Shown here piece after piece: positions 1 through 5,247 of a stretch of 5,247 bases of DNA. Numbering within the stretch: the stretch's first letter is position 1; every line of letters starts with the position of its first letter. Location: NCBI GenBank assembly GCA_024639025.1, contig JAHEJF010000176.1, forward strand, positions 1 through 5,247. The letters run 5' to 3'. The notes beneath the pieces were generated by a model. That model searched no databases, was not told the origin of the DNA, and saw only the letters and a list, made by a program, of their open reading frames with translations. This stretch comes from Ahrensia sp. (GTDB lineage Bacteria > Pseudomonadota > Alphaproteobacteria > Rhizobiales > Rhizobiaceae). A program made the translations under genes and the position numbers.

Positions 1-1
1 C

Positions 2-715
2 GACGCTGGCATTCAGCCGCTAGCTCTTGGCGGTCAGTCATGGCAGTCATCAGGCGCATTCAACGTCTTGATGGTTGCTCTTGCCGGACCGGACGCATTG
101 GTTGACATTTATGGCAACAAGAACACCGATCTTGCTGGCGGCGAAGAAATGGCACGGGTGTTTAAGGCAGCAGCCGACGCGCGCGCCATGGCCGAAGGCT
201 CGTCCGTTCAGGACTGGAACCAGGCCACAAATCTGGTTGTTACCGATCAGGCCGGCGGTCAAATCATGGGCGACTGGGCACAAGGTGAATTTGCTGTTGC
301 AGAAAAAGTCGCTGGACAAGACTACACCTGCTTGCCGGGTCTCGGCGTGAACGAGCTGATCGATACTGCAGGCGACGCATTCTATTTCCCGGTTATCGAT
401 GATCCGGAAATCAAGGCAGCACAAGACGAGCTTGCGAACCTGATGGTGTCGCCTGATGTTCAGGTTTCATTCAACCTCAAGAAGGGTTCCCTGCCGATCC
501 GCGGCGACGTTGATCTGACAGCAGCCAATGACTGCATGAAAAAGGGTCTGGAAATCCTTGCCGCGGGCAACACGCTTCCTGCCGTGACGCAGCTGAACAC
601 CGAAGACACAAACAACCAGCTCAATGACTTGTTTGTTGAATTCTTCAGCGACAATTCGATCACTCCCGAAGATGCGCAGGCGCGTTTCGTCGACATCGTT
701 TCTAGCGCTGAATAA
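2..715 (+). CDS. Sugar ABC transporter substrate-binding protein, C-terminal part (5'-truncated)
   Basis: This is the periplasmic solute-binding protein of a CUT1-type sugar importer, which captures the sugar and delivers it to the two permeases encoded next. The reading frame is open from base 2 to the TAA at 713-715, giving 237 visible residues. Family members are usually a little over 400 residues, so the signal peptide and most of the N-terminal lobe lie upstream. Recognisable stretches are GGQSWQSSGAFN near the window start, MGDWAQGEFAV, GDAFYFP and FNLKKGSLPIRGDVD, all typical of family 1 extracellular solute-binding proteins of the glucose/mannose-like type. The tryptophans in the first two are plausible sugar-stacking residues. 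Two cysteines (codons at 329-331 and 533-535) could form a disulfide; that is inference. The internal ATG at 68 is not the true start, because homologous sequence continues upstream of it. The exact sugar is unknown. Confidence 0.93.
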   Translation, partial: DAGIQPLALGGQSWQSSGAFNVLMVALAGPDALVDIYGNKNTDLAGGEEMARVFKAAADARAMAEGSSVQDWNQATNLVVTDQAGGQIMGDWAQGEFAVAEKVAGQDYTCLPGLGVNELIDTAGDAFYFPVIDDPEIKAAQDELANLMVSPDVQVSFNLKKGSLPIRGDVDLTAANDCMKKGLEILAAGNTLPAVTQLNTEDTNNQLNDLFVEFFSDNSITPEDAQARFVDIVSSAE

Positions 716-729
716 CAACTAACTCTGGC

Positions 730-763
730 TGCCCGGGGCCGCTTGCGACAGCGGCTCCGGGCA
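730..763 (+). terminator. Strong intergenic hairpin after the binding-protein gene (attenuator or 3' stabiliser)
   Basis: The arm at 730-742 pairs with 751-763 to make a 13-bp GC-rich stem containing one G-U pair, closed by the 8-nt loop TTGCGACA (743-750). It starts 14 nt after the stop codon of the binding-protein gene and is followed by only four T's (764-767). That resembles an intrinsic terminator with a short U-tract. Inside a transporter operon such a hairpin commonly lets the binding protein be made in excess over the permeases, through partial termination or by protecting the upstream mRNA from 3' exonucleases. The structure is read directly from the sequence; its role is inferred. 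Confidence 0.75.
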
Positions 764-776
764 TTTTCGCAAAATT

Positions 777-784
777 GGGGAGGG
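777..784 (+). promoter_or_regulatory. Ribosome binding site that fixes the TTG start of the first permease
   Basis: GGGGAGGG contains a perfect GGAGG core (779-783) ending 7 nt before an in-frame TTG at 791. The other in-frame starts are worse. The TTG at 743 lies in the loop of the intergenic hairpin, and the ATG at 830 has no purine-rich sequence upstream. This site therefore decides the start of the permease gene. Confidence 0.8.
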
Positions 785-790
785 TGCGGT

Positions 791-1684
791 TTGGCAACCA
801 TAGGCAAACCAAATAGTCTGTTTCGCAATATGTCGGCAAAAATTGCTGCCATTCCAATGATATTTACGGCTCTTGTTGTTTTCGTTGGCGGCACCCTTTG
901 GACCGTTACCTATTCATTCACGAATTCAAAACTTCTGCCGCGCGAAAAGTGGGTGGGCTTTGATCAATATGAACGCCTTTGGGGAACCAATCGCTGGAAC
1001 GTGGCGATCGAGAACATACTCATTTACGGGTTTTTCTCCCTAATATTTTCACTGGTCATTGGCTTTGTGCTCGCCGCCCTGCTGGATCAGAAAATCCGTT
1101 TCGAGGATGCGTTTCGTACGATCCTGCTTTACCCATTTGCCCTCTCCTTCATCGTCACCGGTCTTGTCTGGCAATGGATACTCAACCCCGAATTTGGCAT
1201 CCAAAGCATGGTTCGCGGTTTGGGATGGGAGAGCTTTACATTTGATCCGCTCTACAATCCGGAGATCGTCGTCTATGGATTGCTGATCGCTGGCCTCTGG
1301 CAAGGAACAGGCTTTGTCATGTGCCTGATGCTGGCCGGCCTGCGCGGAATCGACGAAGACATTTGGAAGGCAGCACGGGTTGATGGCATTCCCATGTGGA
1401 AGACCTACCTTTTTATCATCATCCCCATGATGCGCCCAGTATTCATCACCACGCTGGTGATCATCGCGGCCGGGATCGTCAAGCTCTACGATCTGGTTGT
1501 CGCCCAGACCAGTGGTGGTCCCGGAATTGCATCCGAAGTTCCTGCAAAATACGTGTACGACTACATGTTCCAGGGACAGAATTTGGGACAGGGCTTTGCG
1601 GCCTCGACCATGATGCTGGTCAGCGTTTTGATCGTATTGATCCCGTGGGCTTACCTCGAATTTGGAGGACGCAAAAATGGCTGA
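791..1684 (+). CDS. Sugar ABC transporter permease (first membrane subunit, MalF-like)
   Basis: This is an inner-membrane subunit of the importer, forming half of the translocation channel. With the TTG start at 791 it has 297 residues, a usual size for the family. About six hydrophobic helices can be seen, near residues 18-42, 76-98, 106-130, 157-182, 217-240 and 268-290. The cytoplasmic EAA coupling loop, which docks on the ATPase, spans about 189-212 with the core KAARVDG at 193-199 and a final IIIP. A frame opening at TTG 743 would add 16 residues encoded by the hairpin, which is unlikely. The ATG at 830 would leave only a few residues before the first helix and lacks a ribosome binding site. 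The gene lies 75 nt after the binding-protein gene, and its last 8 nt overlap the second permease. It is paired with the glucose-like group because of its neighbours; substrate specificity cannot be read from this subunit. Confidence 0.93.
   Translation: MATIGKPNSLFRNMSAKIAAIPMIFTALVVFVGGTLWTVTYSFTNSKLLPREKWVGFDQYERLWGTNRWNVAIENILIYGFFSLIFSLVIGFVLAALLDQKIRFEDAFRTILLYPFALSFIVTGLVWQWILNPEFGIQSMVRGLGWESFTFDPLYNPEIVVYGLLIAGLWQGTGFVMCLMLAGLRGIDEDIWKAARVDGIPMWKTYLFIIIPMMRPVFITTLVIIAAGIVKLYDLVVAQTSGGPGIASEVPAKYVYDYMFQGQNLGQGFAASTMMLVSVLIVLIPWAYLEFGGRKNG
1664..1668 (+). promoter_or_regulatory. Ribosome binding site of the second permease, inside the end of the first
   Basis: GGAGG lies within the last codons of the first permease, 8 nt before the ATG at 1677. 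It supports ATG 1677 over the in-frame TTG at 1662, which sits upstream of this site and has no comparable site of its own. Because the two reading frames overlap (1677-1684), translation of the second permease is probably coupled to that of the first. Confidence 0.8.
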
Positions 1685-2588
1685 TGCAACACTCAATGTG
1701 GGCCAGTTGGGCGAACCCTCGGGCACAAAACCCAAGCGCACATTCTCGCGTCGAAACATCATTCTGTATGGCACGCTGATTGTCATCGCGATGTATTATC
1801 TGCTGCCCCTTTATGTGATGGTGGTAACCTCGTTGAAGGGCATGCCGGAAATTCGGCTGGGCAACATATTTGCACCGCCGGTCGAGATTACATTTGAACC
1901 TTGGGCGAAAGCCTGGGCGACCGCCTGTACTGGCCTGAATTGCGACGGGCTTTCTCGAGGATTCTGGAATTCGGTTCAGATTACGATCCCATCGGTCATA
2001 ATCTCCATCGCAATTGCGTCGGTGAACGGATATGCGCTGGCAAACTGGCGCTTCAAAGGCGCAGATGTGTTCTTCACCATCCTGATATTTGGCGCCTTCA
2101 TTCCCTATCAGGTGATGCTCTATCCCATGGTGATATTGCTGCGTGAAATGGGCATCTACGGCACCCTGACAGGCCTTGTGATTGTTCACACCATATTTGG
2201 CATGCCCATTCTCACACTGCTGTTCAGAAATTACTTCACGTCGATCCCTGAGGAACTGTTCAAGGCAGCCCGAGTAGATGGCGCCGGCTTCTGGAGCATT
2301 TATCTCAAGATCATGCTGCCCATGAGCCTGCCGATCTTTGTGGTTGCCATGATCCTTCAGATCACCGGTATCTGGAACGATTTCCTGTTCGGCGTGGTCT
2401 ATACAAAACCAGACATCTATCCGATGACCGTGCAACTCAACAATATCGTCAACTCGGTTCAGGGCGTGAAGGAATACAACGTCAATATGGCCGCTACGAT
2501 TTTGACCGGACTGGTTCCGCTGACGGTCTATTTCATCTCTGGAAAACTTTTTGTCCGCGGCATCGCGGCTGGCGCTGTGAAGGGATAA
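1677..2588 (+). CDS. Sugar ABC transporter permease (second membrane subunit, MalG-like)
   Basis: This is the partner membrane subunit of the importer, 303 residues from ATG 1677. A polar N-terminal tail of about 27 residues with several Lys/Arg precedes six likely helices, near 28-51, 99-124, 131-154, 161-183, 218-241 and 272-292. The EAA loop runs about 193-215, with KAARVDG at 196-202 and IMLP at the end. The external loop after helix 1 is long and carries CTGLNCDGL, with cysteines at 84 and 89, followed by FWNSV. I associate this loop with the glucose/mannose-type permeases of this family, from memory rather than a search. The two permeases share the KAARVDG core almost identically in DNA too (1367-1387 and 2262-2282, 18 of 21 bases), as expected for paralogous subunits. 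The gene ends 3 nt before the ATPase start. Confidence 0.95.
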   Translation: MADATLNVGQLGEPSGTKPKRTFSRRNIILYGTLIVIAMYYLLPLYVMVVTSLKGMPEIRLGNIFAPPVEITFEPWAKAWATACTGLNCDGLSRGFWNSVQITIPSVIISIAIASVNGYALANWRFKGADVFFTILIFGAFIPYQVMLYPMVILLREMGIYGTLTGLVIVHTIFGMPILTLLFRNYFTSIPEELFKAARVDGAGFWSIYLKIMLPMSLPIFVVAMILQITGIWNDFLFGVVYTKPDIYPMTVQLNNIVNSVQGVKEYNVNMAATILTGLVPLTVYFISGKLFVRGIAAGAVKG

Positions 2589-2591
2589 TCC

Positions 2592-3680
2592 ATGGCCAAC
2601 GTTTCAGTTAAAAACCTTGTCCTGAACTTTGGATCCGTCGAGGTTCTGCGCGATCTGAATATCGAGATCCCATCAGGAGAATTCCTGGTATTGCTCGGTG
2701 CATCGGGTTGCGGCAAGTCAACATTGCTCAACTGCATCGCAGGACTGCTCGATATCACCGAGGGGCAGATCTTCATCGGCGACAAAAATGTCACCTGGAG
2801 CGAACCCAAGGACCGGGACATCGGCATGGTGTTTCAATCCTATGCGCTCTATCCGCAAATGACCGTTGAAGGAAACCTGTCATTTGGTCTTAAGAACGCC
2901 GGGCTTGGAAAGCAGGACATTGAACAACGCATCGCCCGTGCTGCCGAGATCCTTCAGATCGAACCTCTTTTGAAACGCAAGCCGTCGGCTCTTTCCGGCG
3001 GACAGCGCCAACGAGTTGCTATCGGTCGGGCATTGGTGCGCGATGTCGATGTGTTCCTGTTTGACGAACCACTGTCGAACCTCGATGCAAAACTGCGCGC
3101 CGACTTGCGGGTGGAGATCAAGCGTCTGCACCAAACACTCAAAAACACCATGATCTACGTGACGCATGACCAGATCGAAGCCATGACCCTGGCAGATCGC
3201 ATTGCCATCATGAAACAGGGAATCGTGCAGCAGCTCGATACGCCTTATGCAATTTACAACAGCCCGGTCAACAAATACGTGGCAGGCTTCATCGGTTCGC
3301 CTGAAATGAATTTCTTTGACGGAAAACTGGCCGGTGCAAAAGCTGACGGATTCGAAGTTGAAGGCAAGAAGATCAGTCTGAAGGGTTATGATTTTGCGGA
3401 TGCGCCGCGCCAGGCAGGTCAGGGTGCATGCCTTGGTGTGCGTCCCGAACAAGTTGTAGTGGGCAGTGCCGCTAAGGCAATGCCGGTCAAGGCAAAAGCA
3501 ACAGTTGAACTGGTTGAACCCATGGGAGCCGACACGCTCGTATGGTCGAATTTTGCCGGCAAGCCTTTCCGCTTTCTGATGGAGGGCACTGCACAAATCG
3601 GCATTGGCGACAAACTCGACATTGGGTTTGATCCCGCAAAAGCAAATCTATTCGACGCAGAAACAGAACTGCGCCTCTAA
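2592..3680 (+). CDS. Sugar ABC transporter ATP-binding protein (MalK/UgpC-type)
   Basis: This cytoplasmic ATPase works as a dimer on the membrane pair and powers sugar uptake by ATP hydrolysis. It has 362 residues, the normal length. Every nucleotide-binding motif is intact and falls at the same residue numbers as in E. coli MalK: Walker A GASGCGKST 36-44, Q-loop Gln82, signature LSGGQ 134-138, Walker B ending in Asp158 and catalytic Glu159, D-loop SNLD 162-165 and switch His192. After about residue 235 comes the MalK-type regulatory OB-fold (TOBE) region, with GVRPEQ at 282-287. The start ATG 2592 follows AAGGGA (2580-2585) by 6 nt, within the end of the permease gene. ATPases of this class are sometimes shared between several importers, but its place here makes it the dedicated subunit. 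It should be active. Confidence 0.97.
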   Translation: MANVSVKNLVLNFGSVEVLRDLNIEIPSGEFLVLLGASGCGKSTLLNCIAGLLDITEGQIFIGDKNVTWSEPKDRDIGMVFQSYALYPQMTVEGNLSFGLKNAGLGKQDIEQRIARAAEILQIEPLLKRKPSALSGGQRQRVAIGRALVRDVDVFLFDEPLSNLDAKLRADLRVEIKRLHQTLKNTMIYVTHDQIEAMTLADRIAIMKQGIVQQLDTPYAIYNSPVNKYVAGFIGSPEMNFFDGKLAGAKADGFEVEGKKISLKGYDFADAPRQAGQGACLGVRPEQVVVGSAAKAMPVKAKATVELVEPMGADTLVWSNFAGKPFRFLMEGTAQIGIGDKLDIGFDPAKANLFDAETELRL

Positions 3681-3698
3681 TCACAGAATGGACTTTTC

Positions 3699-4463
3699 AT
3701 GACTGAATTCTCCTATCAGCTTTACAGCTCGCGCAATTTCGGACCCATTGACGACACATTGGCCATGCTGGCCCAGATCGGCTACAGCCAGGTCGAAGGC
3801 TATGGCGCCCTGTTCACCAATGCAGATGATGCAGCAGAGTTGGCTGGCAAAATCGCCGCCAATGGACTGTCTATGCCAACAGCTCACTTTGGTTTGCAAA
3901 TGCTGGAGGAGACTCCAGATGATGCACTGGCTATCGCAAAGGCGCTTAACCTAAAGGCTGTCTACGTACCGCATTTGAAAGTCGAAGAACGGCCCACCGA
4001 TGCTGCCGGTTGGCAGGCCATGGGCGCTCGCGTTCAAAAAGCCCTCGCCCCGATGGCAGATATCGGCATCGATATCGGGTGGCACAACCATGAGTTTGAG
4101 ATCAAGGACGCCGGCAATGGCCAGACGGTGCTTGATGCATTGCTTGAGGGCGGCCCGGACCTCAAACTCGAGCTTGACCTGGCTTGGGTGTTTGTGGGCG
4201 GCGCAGATCCGGTCGAATACATCAAGAAATATGCCGACAAGCTTTCAACCGTGCACATCAAAGACCGCGCGCCCGATGGCGAAAACGCTGATGAAGACGG
4301 CTGGGCTGATGTCGGCGACGGCGTGATGGACTGGCCAGCAATCAAGCAGGCCCTGGATGGCACCAGCAACAAATATTTTGCCCTGGAGCACGATAATCCC
4401 AGTGATGATAAGCGGTTTGCATCCCGCAGTTTTGAGACTGTAAGCAAAGTCTGGAACAGTTAG
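3699..4463 (+). CDS. Sugar phosphate isomerase/epimerase family protein (xylose isomerase-like TIM barrel)
   Basis: This 254-residue cytoplasmic protein belongs to the AP endonuclease 2/xylose isomerase-like TIM-barrel family, which includes inosose dehydratase, hydroxypyruvate isomerase, ketose 3-epimerases and enzymes acting on 3-keto-glycosides. Family marks in order are VEGYG 32-36, GWHNHEFEI 127-135, LELDLAWV 157-164 followed by GGADPVEYI, VHIKDR 185-190, VGDGVMDW 205-212 and LEHDNP 229-234. Asp160, His186 and Glu230, with a residue of the 129-132 HNHE segment, are the likely divalent-metal ligands; Asp160 and His186 have the 26-residue spacing known from ketose 3-epimerases. An acidic insert (about 193-204, GENADEDGWAD) follows the HIKDR strand. 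There is no signal peptide. The start has only a weak GGA (3690-3692) 6 nt upstream. It lies 18 nt after the ATPase gene and 1 nt before the oxidoreductase, so it probably processes the imported sugar. The exact reaction cannot be assigned. Confidence 0.9.
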   Translation: MTEFSYQLYSSRNFGPIDDTLAMLAQIGYSQVEGYGALFTNADDAAELAGKIAANGLSMPTAHFGLQMLEETPDDALAIAKALNLKAVYVPHLKVEERPTDAAGWQAMGARVQKALAPMADIGIDIGWHNHEFEIKDAGNGQTVLDALLEGGPDLKLELDLAWVFVGGADPVEYIKKYADKLSTVHIKDRAPDGENADEDGWADVGDGVMDWPAIKQALDGTSNKYFALEHDNPSDDKRFASRSFETVSKVWNS

Positions 4464-4464
4464 T

Positions 4465-5247
4465 ATGAGCAAACTTGGTATTGGCATCATCGGATGCGGA
4501 AACATTTCGGCTGCCTATCTACGGCTGGCGCCCTTGTTCAAATCTTTGGACATGCGTGCGGTTGCCGACCTGAACCTTGACGCTGCAAAAGCCCGCGCTC
4601 AAGAGTTTGGTGTGCGCGCATCCAGCGTCGATGATTTGTTGTCCGCTGACGATATCGACATCATCGTCAATCTGACGATCCCGGACGCGCACTTTGCCGT
4701 CACCAAATCCATTCTCGAAGCCGGCAAGCACGCCTATTCGGAAAAACCGGTCGTACTGACCTTTGATGAAGGCAAGGAGCTATCTGCTCTCTCCAAGGCA
4801 AAGAACCTGCGTATCGGTTCTGCGCCCGACACCTTCCTGGGCGGGGCGCATCAACAGGCACGCAGCTTGATTGATGAAGGCGCGGTCGGCAAAATCATTG
4901 CAGGCACTTGCCACGTCATGGGCCATGGCATGGAGAGCTGGCACCCCAATCCGGACTTCTTCTACCAACCCGGCGCCGGCCCGATACTGGATATTGGACC
5001 CTATTATGTAACCAACCTGGTACAGTTGATTGGCCCGGTTGACCGCGTGATATCACTGGCAACAACCACGTTCAAGGAAAGAACCATCACTTCCGAACCG
5101 AGAAAAGGCGAGAAGGTACCGGTCAATACGCCAACCAACATTCATGCGTTGCTGCATTTCAAGAACGGCGCCACCATCACGCTTTCTGCAAGTTGGGATA
5201 TCTGGGCACACCGTCATGCCAATATGGAACTATACGGCACGGATGGC
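4465..5247 (+). CDS. Gfo/Idh/MocA family NAD(P)-dependent oxidoreductase (3'-truncated)
   Basis: This is the N-terminal 261 residues of a cytoplasmic sugar or polyol dehydrogenase; family members usually have 330-400 residues, so the C-terminal end lies beyond the window. The Rossmann domain opens with GIIGCGNIS (glycines at 7, 10 and 12), continues with VADLNLD and NLTIPDAHF 69-77, and has the family EKP motif at 93-95. The second domain carries WHPNPDFFYQPGAGPILDIGPYY (residues 159-181), which corresponds to the family's catalytic region. Asp176 is kept, but the position four residues later, His in inositol dehydrogenase, is Tyr180, as in glucose-fructose oxidoreductase-like members. The start ATG 4465 comes 1 nt after the preceding stop, with only a weak TGGA about 9 nt upstream, suggesting translational coupling. 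Together with the isomerase-like protein it probably oxidises the imported sugar or glycoside. The substrate and coenzyme preference are not determined. Confidence 0.93.
   Translation, partial: MSKLGIGIIGCGNISAAYLRLAPLFKSLDMRAVADLNLDAAKARAQEFGVRASSVDDLLSADDIDIIVNLTIPDAHFAVTKSILEAGKHAYSEKPVVLTFDEGKELSALSKAKNLRIGSAPDTFLGGAHQQARSLIDEGAVGKIIAGTCHVMGHGMESWHPNPDFFYQPGAGPILDIGPYYVTNLVQLIGPVDRVISLATTTFKERTITSEPRKGEKVPVNTPTNIHALLHFKNGATITLSASWDIWAHRHANMELYGTDG

Noticed and set aside
68..715. Binding protein starting at ATG 68 as a complete short gene
   Set aside because: The same frame is open back to base 2 and encodes family-typical sequence (GGQSWQSSGAFN) before the ATG, and no signal peptide follows it. 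The gene is cut by the window edge.
1049..1786. Long open frame on the minus strand (245 codons) across the two permease genes
   Set aside because: It lies opposite clearly conserved permease sequence, and its translation is rich in His, Asp and Gln with no recognisable domain. It is a shadow of the plus-strand codon pattern.
1367..2282. Near-identical 21-base segments in the two permease genes (1367-1387 and 2262-2282)
   Set aside because: Both encode the conserved KAARVDG core of the EAA loop, so this reflects paralogy and shared codon use rather than a mobile or recombination repeat.
1620..2435. Minus-strand open frame of 271 codons opposite the second permease
   Set aside because: The translation is low in hydrophobic residues, full of His and Cys, and resembles no family. 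The plus strand has an intact permease with all expected motifs.
2880..3596. Minus-strand open frame of 238 codons opposite the ATPase gene
   Set aside because: It is antisense to intact ATPase motifs, and its composition is again rich in His and Cys with no domain. It is best explained as a shadow.
4060..4080. Short tandem-like repeat of GATATCGG with a ClaI-like palindrome
   Set aside because: It encodes Asp-Ile-Gly twice within a barrel strand of the isomerase-like protein. The repeat is explained by the protein and is too short to suggest a regulatory site.

Overview
The window is a continuous, all plus-strand stretch of one carbohydrate uptake and catabolism operon. The protein families, the moderate base composition (GC slightly above half, judged by eye) and the gene style suggest an alphaproteobacterium, most likely of the Hyphomicrobiales (Rhizobiales). 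No rRNA, tRNA or marker gene is present, so this placement rests on protein resemblance alone.

Layout: 2-715, the C-terminal part of a periplasmic sugar-binding protein whose start lies before the window. 716-790, the only sizeable intergenic gap, holding a strong GC-rich hairpin (730-763) and the ribosome binding site of the next gene. 791-1684, first inner-membrane permease, read here as starting at a TTG. 1677-2588, second permease, overlapping the first by 8 nt. 2592-3680, MalK-type ATPase. 3699-4463, a TIM-barrel sugar phosphate isomerase/epimerase-like protein. 4465-5247, the N-terminal 261 residues of a Gfo/Idh/MocA NAD(P)-dependent oxidoreductase that runs off the end. Downstream of the hairpin the genes are almost contiguous (gaps of 3, 18 and 1 nt, plus one overlap), so they are very probably one transcript.

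How it works together: the first four genes form a complete CUT1-type ABC importer (binding protein, two permeases, ATPase). The binding protein and second permease resemble the glucose/mannose-type branch. The last two genes encode cytoplasmic enzymes of the kind that oxidise a sugar or glycoside and then rearrange or cleave the product. My inference is that the imported compound is a glucose-like sugar or glycoside processed through a keto intermediate; the sequence does not fix the substrate. No regulator, promoter, mobile element, CRISPR array or RNA gene was seen. The operon type is familiar. The points worth a second look are the intra-operon hairpin, the TTG start and the transporter-linked isomerase/dehydrogenase pair.
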